Shown here in pieces: positions 42,086 to 51,612 of a stretch of DNA of 64,000 bases. This DNA comes from Candidatus Kuenenia stuttgartensis. Lineage in GTDB: Bacteria > Planctomycetota > UBA11346. The translations under genes and the position numbers were made by a program. Within the stretch, counting starts at the first letter, position 1. Every line of letters begins with the position of its first letter. The notes under the pieces were generated by a model. It saw only the letters and a program-made list of their open reading frames with translations. It had not been told where the DNA came from and did no database searches. The DNA lies in contig CAMCMZ010000006.1 in NCBI GenBank assembly GCA_945876185.1, positions 27,217-91,216 on the forward strand, in the 5' to 3' direction.

Positions 42086-42421
42086 TTATTGGCGGGTGAT
42101 GGTCAGGGAACGTTTCGACACCTGGATGCCGTCCACCTTAAAGATGAGGGTATAGGTGCGGCTGGTGGCCGGCATCGGCACGGAGGCGGACCAGACGGTC
42201 CCGGAGACCGTGGCATCGATACCGTCGAGGGTGACCCGGCGTACCCCGACCACATCCGGAACCGCGCCCGAAAGGCTGGCAGTGTCGACCGTCAGGGAGC
42301 TCGGGATCACGATGGGGGAATTGTCGCCGGATCCGGAGCTGGAATTGCCGCATCCCGCCAAGGAAAGCGCGGCGGTCAGGGCCAGGAGCAAGGACAGGGA
42401 TGCTGCGGTGGTGCGATTCAT
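42086..42421 (-). CDS. Small lipoprotein with Ig-like/glucodextranase-like domain
   Basis: A 111-residue protein beginning MNRTTAASLSLLLALTAALSLAGCGNS, so a lipoprotein with the lipobox LAGC. A GAGGA ribosome site lies a few bases upstream. The mature part is a serine-rich linker and about 75 residues of beta-strand, LSGAVPDVVGVRRVTLDGIDATVSGTVWSASVPM, in the pattern of bacterial Ig-like domains. Its start lies 11 bases downstream of the stop of the nidogen-domain protein gene, so the two are probably co-transcribed and may be surface partners. Confidence 0.75.
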   Translation of the reverse strand: MNRTTAASLSLLLALTAALSLAGCGNSSSGSGDNSPIVIPSSLTVDTASLSGAVPDVVGVRRVTLDGIDATVSGTVWSASVPMPATSRTYTLIFKVDGIQVSKRSLTITRQ

Positions 42422-42432
42422 GGTGTCCTCGT

Positions 42433-45400
42433 TCAACCGCCGGTGATGCGGGTGGATTCGATCGTGACCGTGACCGAGCTCGGACTCGCTCCCTGGGCCT
42501 GGATCGGAATGATCCTGCTCGGGGATCCATCGGGAAGCGTCGGCAAGAGCGAGATGATACCGGAATTCCAGTTGAGCGAAGCGGACGTGTTGAAGTTGAC
42601 GCCGTTGATGGACATGCTCGTGGCGCCTCCGGTTGAGCCGGACAGCGCGGCACCGGTGAGGGAGAACGCCGACGTGGAGGCAGTGGACAAGGCCAGCACG
42701 GTGAAGGGATCGGAGACCTCGTTCTGGTTCCCAGCCGCGTCCGTGACGGTCTTTTCCAGAAGAACAGTGCTGACTGAGCCCTCGGCGACCGGAGTCACGG
42801 TGAACGTCCAGGACATCGCGCTGGTGACGAAGTTCGTGGGCGTAAGGGTCCCATTGGTGACCTTGAGAGCGGCCATCGCCTGGGGAATGGTGAGGATGCC
42901 GATCGATTCGCTGAAGGTCGCCGTCACCGTGAAGCTCGCCACTGGCAGGATCGCCGCCGTCGAGGTCATGGTCACCTTGGGCGCCGTGGCATCGACGACG
43001 AAATTGATGGTCGCCAGCGGGCTTGCGTTCCCGGCGGGATCGAGCACGAGGACGTTGATCGTCTGCGCGCCATCGTTGAAGGCCGTGGTGGTGACCGCCC
43101 AATGACCGGCGCTGTCGACGACGATCTCGCCGACCTTGCCGCCCGCGCCGTTGCGCACCTGGACTGTGGCACCGACCTCGGCGTTGCCGGCAAGACTGAG
43201 TGTACGGCGGTTGACGAGCTGGCCTTCGCTGATCCCGGTGATCCCGGTCGCGGCCGCCGGGGCCGTGGAGTCGAAGGTGACCACCGCAGTATCGGTGGAC
43301 GTATGGCCACCGGAATCAGTGACCCGCATCTGCACCGTGTATTGCCAGACCACATTTGCCGGCAGGGACGCAACCGACATCAGCGTGGTCGCAGCGTTGT
43401 TGTGCGTGAAGCTCGGTGCCAACGCATCGATGGGATTTATCACGCTCCAGGCCACGGCCGGGGTGCCGAAGGCCTCCTGGTAGGATCCCGTCATGGTGAC
43501 GGATGTCTGATTGGTGACCACGTCCGGTCCCGCCGAAATGGTAGACAGGCCGTCGAAATTCACCGTGGTGTCATCGGTCGCCTGGTTTCCGGCCGCATCG
43601 ATGACGGTCAGGCGGAAGACATAGGTCCCCTCGCTGGGCAGGGAGACGGTGGTGCTCGGGGTGTTGGTCGAATTGAACGACGCTGTCACGCCGGACACCT
43701 GGGTCCAGTTATAGGATCTGATAGGCGCGATGTCGGTCGTGGCCACACCATTAAGGGTGGTGGTGGCGGTCACCGTGGTGGAGGAGTTGGACAGGTCGAT
43801 CGACTGCTTGACGAAGGTCCAGACGGCCGATCCGTCGATGATCGGGGTGGTGCCGATCCCCGTCGGCCCGGCTCCGGTAGCGGCCGTGAGTCCGGCAGTG
43901 GTGCAACTATAGTAATTGATGTCGTTCAACACCACATTGCCAACGCTGACCGGTGTCGATTTCGCCCAGACGCTGGCGTAATAAACCCAAGCAGCAGTGC
44001 CATCGGTGATGGGCGCCACGCTGGTTCCCGCAGGGCCGCCAACAGCGGCGGACGTTCCGGAGGTGACGCACTTGTAGACCTTGTTGCCATTGATGGCGTA
44101 GGTTCCGGAAGCGAATGCCGTGGAGGCGGTCCAGGTTACCGTCGACGGGCCACCGGCATTCACCACCGGCGGGGTCGAGTCGCGGATCAAGGATGTGGTC
44201 GCCAATCCGATGTTGCCTACCAGATCGGTGACGGTCAGGCGGAGGGAGTATTCACCATCGACGGTAGGAATGGCCGTGGTGGTCGAGGTCGAATTCGGCT
44301 GGAAGCTGATGGCTCCGCCCAGGGGCGAGCTGACGACCTCCCAGAGCCACTTGGCGATGCCGGTATCGTCGCTGCCCGATCCGGTGATGATGGTCGGGCC
44401 ATTGCAGTAGATTGGGCCGACCGGGGGCTGGGCCGTGGGCGAGGTGCCGTCCACGACCAGATCGGCACCGGCCGCGTTGTTCTGACCGAGCAGTCCGGTG
44501 GTTCCTGTGGCCACGTCACGGGGGACATCGATGCGCAGGCCGCCGTTGCCGGAGATCGTGATCGGCATCGTGTAGTTCGCACCGGTCCCGGTCATTGCCC
44601 CCTTGGTAGCGCTCATTCCCGAGAGGACTACATCTTGGGCGGTGAAACCCTGAACCGGCTGGTCGAAAACAAACCGCAGCACGATCTGGGGAACGCCTGC
44701 CGGAACCACGATCTTGCCGTTGGAGGACACGGCACCATCAGCGCTGATGGTGACGTTGGGGTTGCGCAGCTCGAAGAGGAACAATCCAGGAACCACTGGC
44801 GCCCGGTTCGAATCGATGTCGAGGTTGAGCACCCGGGCGCTGCCCGAACCGGCGAGTTCGATGACATGGTTTGGGCTGCCATCGGCGGCGGTGATGCCGG
44901 CGCGGGCCGCAATGCCGCCAGTGCCGCCGGTGCCGTTGCTGGCGTCACCGGTCGACCAGTTGACGGCTTCGTACCGGAATTCGATGTCCATCTCGCCTTG
45001 ATCGCCGATGGCAATGATCCGAACCTGGAAGGCGTTGAGCTTGTCGACGTTCCGGACGAAGTACCCGACGTCGTCCCAGGTGGCGGTGAAGGTCTTCTTG
45101 GCCACGTCGACGTTGTACCAGACCGAATTGCTGCCCTTCGAATTGCCCCCAGGTGTCGGCCGCTGGGAACCTGTGCGGGTGTCGACGTGGGCCCAGAGCG
45201 GGGCGATCATCGGCAGGCCTGCCGCCGAGGCCAGGGCGACTGGCGTAATGGTGGCATCAGGGCTGCCGAAAGTCAGATTGCCATTGTTGTTGACGTAGAG
45301 CGAGTTGTAGCGCTGCCCATAGAACGACATGCCGTTGGGGAAAATCGGGGTCAGGTCGACCTGGCGCGAATAGTATACCGGTGGGATCAGCGGAACGACC

Positions 45401-45525
45401 GGATCGGCGCCCGGCGGCAGCTTGGTCTGGCCGAAACCGAAGGGGCCACCCATATCATTGATGAGGTCTACAGCCGGAAGCATCAAGCCGAAGCACGACA
45501 ACAACAGGATGGAGAGCAGACGCAT
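42433..45525 (-). CDS. Large secreted surface protein with NIDO and Ig-like domains
   Basis: About 1030 residues, from an ATG preceded by AGGAG. A signal peptide (LLSILLLSCFGLMLPA) is followed by a nidogen-like (NIDO) domain at residues about 60-270: YNSLYVNNNGNLTFGSP, PMIAPLWAHVDTRTG, FTATWDDVGYF and DGSPNHVIELAGSGS. Bacterial Ig-like modules follow, some with GNASPLATINFVVDATAP and FTVTATFSE. A PKD-like module is interrupted at about 458-573 by two copies of a ~55-residue domain (GTYAINGNKVYKCVTSGTS... and NVVLNDINYYSCTTAGLT...) resembling tail-fibre/carbohydrate-binding modules. The C-terminus lacks a sortase or autotransporter signature. Function is likely adhesion. Confidence 0.8.
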   Translation of the reverse strand: MRLLSILLLSCFGLMLPAVDLINDMGGPFGFGQTKLPPGADPVVPLIPPVYYSRQVDLTPIFPNGMSFYGQRYNSLYVNNNGNLTFGSPDATITPVALASAAGLPMIAPLWAHVDTRTGSQRPTPGGNSKGSNSVWYNVDVAKKTFTATWDDVGYFVRNVDKLNAFQVRIIAIGDQGEMDIEFRYEAVNWSTGDASNGTGGTGGIAARAGITAADGSPNHVIELAGSGSARVLNLDIDSNRAPVVPGLFLFELRNPNVTISADGAVSSNGKIVVPAGVPQIVLRFVFDQPVQGFTAQDVVLSGMSATKGAMTGTGANYTMPITISGNGGLRIDVPRDVATGTTGLLGQNNAAGADLVVDGTSPTAQPPVGPIYCNGPTIITGSGSDDTGIAKWLWEVVSSPLGGAISFQPNSTSTTTAIPTVDGEYSLRLTVTDLVGNIGLATTSLIRDSTPPVVNAGGPSTVTWTASTAFASGTYAINGNKVYKCVTSGTSAAVGGPAGTSVAPITDGTAAWVYYASVWAKSTPVSVGNVVLNDINYYSCTTAGLTAATGAGPTGIGTTPIIDGSAVWTFVKQSIDLSNSSTTVTATTTLNGVATTDIAPIRSYNWTQVSGVTASFNSTNTPSTTVSLPSEGTYVFRLTVIDAAGNQATDDTTVNFDGLSTISAGPDVVTNQTSVTMTGSYQEAFGTPAVAWSVINPIDALAPSFTHNNAATTLMSVASLPANVVWQYTVQMRVTDSGGHTSTDTAVVTFDSTAPAAATGITGISEGQLVNRRTLSLAGNAEVGATVQVRNGAGGKVGEIVVDSAGHWAVTTTAFNDGAQTINVLVLDPAGNASPLATINFVVDATAPKVTMTSTAAILPVASFTVTATFSESIGILTIPQAMAALKVTNGTLTPTNFVTSAMSWTFTVTPVAEGSVSTVLLEKTVTDAAGNQNEVSDPFTVLALSTASTSAFSLTGAALSGSTGGATSMSINGVNFNTSASLNWNSGIISLLPTLPDGSPSRIIPIQAQGASPSSVTVTIESTRITGG

Positions 45526-45672
45526 TGATATTCTCCTGGGCGCGGTCGTGATTTGCGCTCGTAATGCGATCGAGGCAAGCATCATTTCCGTGGTTTGTCC
45601 CGGGGTGCACCCCCGCGTGTGAGTCTCAGGCGGGCTCCGGCGTCCAGCGGGCAAGAATGGCGCCAGCCAACG

Positions 45673-45714
45673 AAAACCCCCCGGTACCGGCGCCATGGCG
45701 CGGGCCCGAGGGGT
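45673..45714 (-). terminator. Hairpin terminator after the small coiled-coil lipoprotein gene
   Basis: On the minus strand the sequence CCCCTCGGGCCCGCGCC can pair with GGCGCCGGTACCGGGGGG, and this is followed by TTTTC. It lies about 20-60 bases past the stop of the gene ending at 45732. The stem contains mismatches, so this is a moderate call. Confidence 0.55.
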
Positions 45715-45731
45715 CGGATCGGACGCCAGGA

Positions 45732-46094
45732 TCAGTGCGTGGTCTTCTTGGGGGTCGTACCGGACTTCGGCTGGGCGTGCGGAGCCACTTTTGGCTGGCC
45801 GGTCTGACCGGGCTTCTGTGGCTGAGTCTTCGCCGCTTCCTTATCTGCCTTGGCCTTCTCAGCGGCCTCCTGAAGCTTGCGCTGGTGTTCCTGGATGGCG
45901 ACTCTCAGTTGCGTCTCGACCTCTGCCTTCACCTGGTAGGACAGGTCGTTGAGGAGTTCCTGGCGGATCTCGCTCTTGAGCTCATTCTTCAGGGTGGCCC
46001 GCTCCTTCGCCTTCTCTTCTTCGCCGCAGCCGGACAGCAGTAGGAGGGCGGACGGAAGGGCGATGACGGCGGCGAGGGTGCGGAGGCGGATCAT
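45732..46094 (-). CDS. Small lipoprotein with coiled-coil
   Basis: A 120-residue protein beginning MIRLRTLAAVIALPSALLLLSGCGEEEKAK, so a lipoprotein (lipobox LLSGC). The mature part is a long heptad-like helix, rich in Lys/Glu (KERATLKNELKSEIRQELLNDLSYQVKAEVETQLRVAIQEHQRKLQEAAEKAK), ending in a Lys/Pro/Gln tail. A GGGGA lies just upstream. It could be an envelope spacer or tether, but the function is unknown. A longer frame to 46241 has no ribosome site. Confidence 0.72.
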   Translation of the reverse strand: MIRLRTLAAVIALPSALLLLSGCGEEEKAKERATLKNELKSEIRQELLNDLSYQVKAEVETQLRVAIQEHQRKLQEAAEKAKADKEAAKTQPQKPGQTGQPKVAPHAQPKSGTTPKKTTH

Positions 46095-46300
46095 GGGGTC
46101 CCCGTGAGGGTCGGGTGGGTGGTCGGGTGGAGGGACGGGCAAGTTGGCAGGCTGAGATGCTAGCAAGCGTTTTCGCTTGTCACGTCCCCAGTCGAACCCG
46201 AGGCAATTCGCCGTCCTGGGGCCGATCGCCGGGTGCGGCACGCGTCGATCCGCACCCAGGTTGGGGTTGGGCCGGGATGACTTCCCGCTAGGCTTTCATC

Positions 46301-48022
46301 ATGATCCGCGCCCTCGTACCGCTGCTGATCCTGGCCCAGGCGCTGGCGTTCGATCCTCCGACCGGGATCGCCGCGTTCGTCCTGCCTGAGCGCGACGAAA
46401 CGCGCGTGCTTGATCCCGCATCACTCCCGTGCGGTGGCGCCCTGGTGGTGATCGGCCGAGATGGCAGCGCGCTGACCCTCGGCGAAGCCTTGCCGGCGGA
46501 ATCCGCCGAACCGGGCCGCGCTTTTCCGGTGATCATAAGCGGACTGCGTCGGACCGCGACGGTGGTACGTCGTGGCCCGGTCACCGGCGCGGTGCTGCTG
46601 CGTATCGACCGACTGCCTGAGGGCGTGCTTCCGCTCTCCTGCGCCTCCAGCCAGAGCGTGGCGGTCGGTGACGAGGTCTGGTCGGCGGGAAACGGTTTCG
46701 GCGCGGCCGAACAGGATGGCATGTGCGCGATCTCGCGCGGCACGGTGAGTGGTCTCTATGCGATCCCCGACGACAGTCCGCCGGTGCGCGGACGCGGCGG
46801 CCGGGTGCTGAGCACCTACCGTGGCCCGGCGATCGAGGTCGACGCGGCGGTGAATGATGGCGATCAGGGAGGCGCCTTGCTCAACGCCCAGGGCGGCCTG
46901 ATCGGCCTGGTCAGCCTGGGCATCGCGCGCGAACGCCGGCTCGGCACCGTGGTGCCCATCGACCGCATCGCCGCTGATCTCGGCCTGCCGGCGCCGCCAG
47001 CTCCGACGCGCGCAACGGTGGATGCGGGTTCTCCGTTGTCGATGGCGGCGCGCAAGGCGGCGGGCGCGCTCGTGCTGGTCTCCTTCGACCGTCCCAAAGG
47101 GCCTGGCAATCCGCAACCGTTCCCGCGCCCGAGCCGGACCACTGATTCAGCGCCCGCCTGGGAACGCGGCAGATTACAGGAAGCCTGGAACGCCTACTGG
47201 CACCAGCAGCAGATCTTCTTCACCGACCAGCCGGTGTGCGCCCTGGTGGTCGGGGCAGACGAGCTGGTCACCAGCGTGAGCAACCTGCACGGCCAGGCCA
47301 AAGGCGGCCGGGTGCTGCTGCCCGGCAGAACGGTCCCCTGCACGGTGGTCGCCATCCATCGCGGATTCGACCTCGCCCTGCTACGCACCGAGGCGCCGCT
47401 GGGAATTGCGCCGGCCGAACTCGCCACCACGCGTCCGGCGCCCGGGACCACGCTCGGTCTGCTCGGACGCCATGGTGCGACGACCGCCTGGACGATGACC
47501 TCCGGCATCGTGTCGGCGGTCGATCGCCGCTTCGGCCAGTCGCCGCAATCCTATGTCCAGACCGATGCTCGCGCCAACTACGGCAACCTCGGCGGAGCCC
47601 TGGTCGATGAACGGGGTCTCATCGCGGGATTGATCGTGATGCTGGGGCCGGATGAGCGCTTCCCCTGGCTGATCAACAGCGGCGTCGCCCTGTTCGTGGA
47701 TGCGGCCAGCATCGCCGCCGCCCTGCCCGGCCTGCGCCAGGGGCGATCAGTCGAAGAATCCCAGACCATCGGCCTCGGCGTCATGATCGTGCCCGGCCCA
47801 CGCGGTCGCCTGATGGTGCAGTCGGTCCGGCCCGGCTCCGGCGCGGCCAAGGCCGGACTCCAGGCCGGCGATCTCATCGAGCAGGCCGACGGCATCGCCG
47901 TGGTCGATCACCAGGCCTTGACCAAGCTGCTCATGCGGCATCGCCTCGGCGACACGGTCACGCTGTCCATCCGCCGCGCCGGCAGGCCGCTGCGGATCAA
48001 TGTGGAACTCACGGTGTTCTGA
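46301..48022 (+). CDS. Secreted protein with two degenerate trypsin-like domains and a PDZ domain
   Basis: A 573-residue protein with a signal (ALVPLLILAQALA). It contains two HtrA-like protease folds. In the first the His region reads GRDGSALTLGEAL and the serine region DGDQGGALLN, so both the His and the Ser are missing. In the second the serine region is ANYGNLGGALVDE (Ser replaced by Leu), and the His position reads VTSVSNLHG, although an Asp in FDLALLR is kept. The C-terminus is a PDZ domain (VQSVRPGSGAAKAGLQAGDLIEQADG). It is therefore a likely pseudo-protease. Its stop overlaps the start of the active HtrA-like gene by one base, so the two probably work together. Confidence 0.85.
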   Translation: MIRALVPLLILAQALAFDPPTGIAAFVLPERDETRVLDPASLPCGGALVVIGRDGSALTLGEALPAESAEPGRAFPVIISGLRRTATVVRRGPVTGAVLLRIDRLPEGVLPLSCASSQSVAVGDEVWSAGNGFGAAEQDGMCAISRGTVSGLYAIPDDSPPVRGRGGRVLSTYRGPAIEVDAAVNDGDQGGALLNAQGGLIGLVSLGIARERRLGTVVPIDRIAADLGLPAPPAPTRATVDAGSPLSMAARKAAGALVLVSFDRPKGPGNPQPFPRPSRTTDSAPAWERGRLQEAWNAYWHQQQIFFTDQPVCALVVGADELVTSVSNLHGQAKGGRVLLPGRTVPCTVVAIHRGFDLALLRTEAPLGIAPAELATTRPAPGTTLGLLGRHGATTAWTMTSGIVSAVDRRFGQSPQSYVQTDARANYGNLGGALVDERGLIAGLIVMLGPDERFPWLINSGVALFVDAASIAAALPGLRQGRSVEESQTIGLGVMIVPGPRGRLMVQSVRPGSGAAKAGLQAGDLIEQADGIAVVDHQALTKLLMRHRLGDTVTLSIRRAGRPLRINVELTVF

Positions 48023-49287
48023 TGCCAACCATCCCCCACCAGGTGGCCGGCCGACTGCTCCGATCCACCCTGCTCGCGACGATGCTGTCCCTGCTGCTGC
48101 CGGCCGGGGAATCAACCATCCGCAGTCAGGCCGAGACGCAGACCCCGACCCTCGTCGAACGCCTGGTCCGCGCCTATGCCTTCGTCGGCGGCGGCAGCGG
48201 TGTCTTCCTGTCACGCGACGGCCTGGTGCTGACCAATCATCACGTCTTCATCAACATGGGCGACGATCTGGAGGTCCGCCTCGCGGGCGGGCGCACCTTC
48301 ACAGCAGAAATGCTGGGCACCGATCCGGTCGGCGATCTGACCCTGCTGAGGGTCAAGCCGGCAGACGGCTGGTCGCCGGGCGATCCCCCCTGGAACTGGG
48401 CCGAACTCGCGCCAGCCGACGCCTTGGTGCCGGCGACACCGGTCATCGCCGTCGGCAACCCGTTCGGCCTCGGCAACCTCGATGACGTGCCGACGATCAG
48501 CCATGGCGTGCTCAGCACCGGGCGGATCGTGCGTGGCGACTACACCGACGCGGTGCAGGGCGACGCGCCGGTGAATCCCGGCAATTCCGGCGGGCCGCTC
48601 TTCGATCGCCGGGGTCGGCTGATCGGCATCAACGGCCAGATCCGCTCGCGCACCGGCTTCCGCATCAACAGCGGCATCGGCCTCGCGATCACCGCGCCGC
48701 AGATCGCCGCCTTTCTACCCCACCTCCGCGAAGCGCGCGGCAGCACGGTGCGCCACACCGCCCTGCCCAAGGGCGTGGAACTGGCCGCCACGGGCGAGGG
48801 CGAAGTAAAGGTCGCCAAGGCCGAGGGCTCGCTGCTCAAACCCGACGATATCCTGCTGCGCATCGCCCAGCGGCGGGTGACCTCGCTGCCGACCGCGATC
48901 GGGCTGTTCGCCTCGCTGCCCTGGGAACCCGGTGCGATCGTTCCCGCCCTGGTGCGCCGCGACGGCAGCGAACTCACCCTGGCCATCGGCGCTGGCCGCA
49001 CCCCGCTACCTGGACGCGCCTACCATGGCTGGTCGGCTGACGAGCGCCTGCTCGGCGGCAATCAGGCGCTGGTCCTCGACCACATCGACGATGACAGCCC
49101 GGCAGCCAGGGCGGGACTCGCAACCGGCGACCGGCTGCTGTCGCTCAACGGCACGGCCGTGGCATCCAAGGTGGATATGCTGCGTGCCCTGTTGCCGGTC
49201 GAATCCGGCGACACGGTCACGGTCGAAGCGGTCGGACGCGATGGCACCCGCAAGAACGTCAAGGTACGGATCGCCAGCAAGGAATGA
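48022..49287 (+). CDS. HtrA/DegP-type periplasmic serine protease with two PDZ-like domains
   Basis: A 421-residue S1C protease with an intact triad: His in LVLTNHHVF, Asp in DPVGDLTLLRV, and Ser in NPGNSGGPLFD. It has an N-terminal signal-like hydrophobic stretch and two PDZ-like domains after the protease fold (one with VKVAKAEGSLLKPDDILLRIA, one with LDHIDDDSPAARAGLATGDRLLSLNG). HtrA proteins degrade misfolded envelope proteins. It is translationally coupled to the upstream pseudo-protease, which could act as a regulatory or substrate-binding partner. This is inference from arrangement. Confidence 0.9.
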   Translation: MPTIPHQVAGRLLRSTLLATMLSLLLPAGESTIRSQAETQTPTLVERLVRAYAFVGGGSGVFLSRDGLVLTNHHVFINMGDDLEVRLAGGRTFTAEMLGTDPVGDLTLLRVKPADGWSPGDPPWNWAELAPADALVPATPVIAVGNPFGLGNLDDVPTISHGVLSTGRIVRGDYTDAVQGDAPVNPGNSGGPLFDRRGRLIGINGQIRSRTGFRINSGIGLAITAPQIAAFLPHLREARGSTVRHTALPKGVELAATGEGEVKVAKAEGSLLKPDDILLRIAQRRVTSLPTAIGLFASLPWEPGAIVPALVRRDGSELTLAIGAGRTPLPGRAYHGWSADERLLGGNQALVLDHIDDDSPAARAGLATGDRLLSLNGTAVASKVDMLRALLPVESGDTVTVEAVGRDGTRKNVKVRIASKE

Positions 49288-49318
49288 GGCCACTGACCTG
49301 ATCAGGCCTGATTGCGGG

Positions 49319-50404
49319 TCAGAACCCGCCGTCCCAGGTTTCGAGCAAGCGCTTCTTGCCATCATCGATCATCGCCTGCCAAAGCGCGTCGCACTGGCCG
49401 TCGATGTAGCGGTCGAGGGCGTAGCCGGTCCAGCCGATGCGGTGGTCGGTGATGCGGTTCTGCGGGAAGTTGTAGGTGCGGATGCGGTCGGAGCGGTCGC
49501 CGCTGCCGACCTGATCCTTGCGCAGCTTCGCCCGTTCGGCGGCGAGGCGGTGCTGCTCGGCGTCGAACAAACGCGCGCGCAGCCAGCGCATCGCCTTGAT
49601 CTTGTTGTCGTGCTGGCTGCGTTCGTCCTGGCACGCCACCACCACCCCGGTCGGCTTGTGCACGATGCGCACCGCCGATTCGGTCTTGTTGACGTGCTGG
49701 CCGCCGGCGCCGCCGGCGCGGAAGACGGTGATCTCAAGATCGTCGGGGCGGATGTCGACCTCGGCCTCTTCGACCTCGGGCAGCACCGCCACCGTCGCGG
49801 CCGAGGTGTGGATGCGTCCGGCCGCCTCGGTCGCTGGCACGCGCTGCACGCGGTGACCGCCGGATTCGTAGCGCAGCAGGGCGAACGGGCCGAGGCCGCG
49901 CCCTGAACCGCGCACCTGGAAGGTGATCTCCTTGAAGCCGCCCTTCTCGCCTTCACTTACCACCAGCGGCGACAGCGCCAGTCCATGCTGGCCGCACCAC
50001 AGGGTGTACATGCGCGCCAGGTCGCCGGCGAAGAGGCTGGCCTCGTCGCCGCCGGTGCCGGCGCGGATCTCGAGGATCGCATCGCGCACGCCGACCCCGT
50101 CTCCCGCGACGAGCTGGGTCGTGATGCCGTCGATGATCTCGGCGCAGGCGCGTTCGTTGCCGGCGATCTCTTCGCGCGCCAGCTCCGCCAACTCAGGTGA
50201 ATCCAGCAAGGTGCGCGCCTCGCTGATGTCGTGCTGCATGCGCTTCCAGCGCGCGAACGGCTCGGCGATGCCGGCCAGGCGCGCATGCTCCTTCACCGCG
50301 AGCTGGAAACGCGGCGTGCCGATCACCGCCGGATCGCTCATCTCGGCGGTGAGGCGCTCGTAGCGGGCGAGCAGCGTCTCCAGGGGTGCGGTGAGGTCGG
50401 GCAC
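49319..50404 (-). CDS. prfA: Peptide chain release factor 1
   Basis: A 361-residue class I release factor. The GGQ motif sits in [20 protein letters not shown] and the PAT anticodon-like tripeptide in [21 protein letters not shown], which identifies RF1 (UAA/UAG) rather than RF2. Length and start match the family. It is downstream of rpmE on the same strand and convergent with the HtrA-like gene. A prmC-type methyltransferase, a frequent neighbour, is absent here. Confidence 0.97.
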   Translation of the reverse strand: MPDLTAPLETLLARYERLTAEMSDPAVIGTPRFQLAVKEHARLAGIAEPFARWKRMQHDISEARTLLDSPELAELAREEIAGNERACAEIIDGITTQLVAGDGVGVRDAILEIRAGTGGDEASLFAGDLARMYTLWCGQHGLALSPLVVSEGEKGGFKEITFQVRGSGRGLGPFALLRYESGGHRVQRVPATEAAGRIHTSAATVAVLPEVEEAEVDIRPDDLEITVFRAGGAGGQHVNKTESAVRIVHKPTGVVVACQDERSQHDNKIKAMRWLRARLFDAEQHRLAAERAKLRKDQVGSGDRSDRIRTYNFPQNRITDHRIGWTGYALDRYIDGQCDALWQAMIDDGKKRLLETWDGGF

Positions 50405-50461
50405 GGAGGCGGCGATCCTGCGACAGGGTGGTGGATTTCCCGGGCCAGCCGGGAACGCAAG

Positions 50462-50486
50462 AACCCGCCGGCAGGGCCGGCGGGTT
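50462..50486 (-). terminator. GC-rich hairpin between rpmE and prfA
   Basis: A perfect stem of about 11 bp (AACCCGCCGGC / GCCGGCGGGTT) with a 3-base loop lies about 25-50 bases beyond the rpmE stop and about 60 bases before the prfA start. The T-tract is short, so it may be a weak terminator or attenuator. Confidence 0.6.
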
Positions 50487-50509
50487 CGTCGTGCGCTCGC
50501 GCCCGGTCG

Positions 50510-50797
50510 TTACGGGGTGGCGGGCTTCTTCTTGAGCAGCGAGGTGATGCTGCCGGTCTTGTTGCCGTACTTGGTGCCGAACTTCTCGACCCGGCCAGCG
50601 GTATCGAGGATACGCTGGGTACCGGTGTAGAACGGATGGCTGGCGCTGGAGACGTCGACCTTGAAGAGCGGGTATTCCGTTCCTTCGAGGGTCACTGTCT
50701 CGTGCGTCTTGGCCGCCGAGATGATGCGGAACTGGGCGCCGGTCACGGTGTCCTGAAAGATCACCGGGCGGACCTCGGGATGGATTTCTGGCTTCAT
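50510..50797 (-). CDS. rpmE2: 50S ribosomal protein bL31 (type B, zinc-free)
   Basis: A 95-residue bL31. The N-terminus [23 protein letters not shown] and the [29 protein letters not shown] block are typical. There are no cysteines, so it is the C-minus (type B, zinc-independent) form rather than the zinc-binding type A. Such paralogues are often induced on zinc limitation, but here it lies in a translation gene cluster without an evident zinc-regulated promoter, so it may be the only bL31. Confidence 0.96.
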   Translation of the reverse strand: MKPEIHPEVRPVIFQDTVTGAQFRIISAAKTHETVTLEGTEYPLFKVDVSSASHPFYTGTQRILDTAGRVEKFGTKYGNKTGSITSLLKKKPATP

Positions 50798-50802
50798 AGG
50801 AT

Positions 50803-51600
50803 TCAGCCTTTCGCTTTCTTCTGGTTCTTGGCTTTGTCGCCATTGGCCTTGTCGTTTTTATCAGACTTTCCAGGCTTGCCCGACTTCTCAGCCTTGTCCG
50901 ATTTCTCGGCCTTGTCGGCTTTGTCGCCCTTGTCAGCCTTGTCCTTCTTGCCCGGCTTCTCGGCCTTGGGTTCGTCGGCTTTCTTGGCGTCGCCGGCCTC
51001 GGGCTGCTTGGCATCGCCGCCCTCGGCGGCTGCCTCGGCACCGGCCTCGCCCTTGCCTTCGGACTTGGCCTTGGCGGCTGCCGCCTTGGCCTCGCGATCC
51101 TTGGCGACTTGGGCCAGGGTCTCATCGAGCGACGGCGCGTTCGGGTCGGAATTGACGACCTCGACGTTGATCGTCGCGGGCACGTTCTTGTGCAGCCGCA
51201 CCTCAACCGCATAGCGGCCGAGCCGGCGGAACTTGTCGTGCACATGCACCTGCTTGGGGTCAACCTTGATGCCCTTGGCGGCGAGGGCGGCGACGATCTC
51301 CTTGGCGCCGACCGAGCCGAACAGTTCGGTCTCGTGCGCGACGCGGGCGGCGATCTGGATCGTCATGCCATCGACGGTCTTCTTCTGCTGGTTGGCCTTG
51401 GTCTCGCGTTCGGCCTCGTTCTTGGCCGCCTTCTGGCGCAAGGATTCGATCTGCCGGACGGCGGCCCCGCTCGCGGGTTTCGCCATGGCATAGGGATACA
51501 GGTAGTTGCGAGCGTAACCGGGCGGCACGCGGACGATGTCGCCCATGTTGCCCAGCTTCAGCACGTCCTGGACGAGCAGGACCTCGGTACGTTTGGCCAT
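50803..51600 (-). CDS. rplI: 50S ribosomal protein bL9 with a long lysine/alanine tail
   Basis: The first ~150 residues are bL9 ([40 protein letters not shown], then the long helix and C-terminal RNA-binding domain ending [11 protein letters not shown]). The remaining ~110 residues are a low-complexity tail, [10 protein letters not shown]... rising to [24 protein letters not shown], highly charged and probably disordered. Normal bL9 ends near residue 150. The gene is immediately downstream of rpsR. Similar but shorter Lys/Ala tails occur on bS20 and an Ala-rich tail on bS6 in this cluster. Confidence 0.95.
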   Translation of the reverse strand: MAKRTEVLLVQDVLKLGNMGDIVRVPPGYARNYLYPYAMAKPASGAAVRQIESLRQKAAKNEAERETKANQQKKTVDGMTIQIAARVAHETELFGSVGAKEIVAALAAKGIKVDPKQVHVHDKFRRLGRYAVEVRLHKNVPATINVEVVNSDPNAPSLDETLAQVAKDREAKAAAAKAKSEGKGEAGAEAAAEGGDAKQPEAGDAKKADEPKAEKPGKKDKADKGDKADKAEKSDKAEKSGKPGKSDKNDKANGDKAKNQKKAKG

Positions 51601-51612
51601 GATCGGGCTCCT

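Noticed and set aside
43102..45528. An 808-codon plus-strand frame antisense to the nidogen-domain protein
   Set aside because: The minus strand has a ribosome site, signal peptide and NIDO/Ig-like domains. The plus-strand frame is Gly/Asp/Arg-rich without domains.
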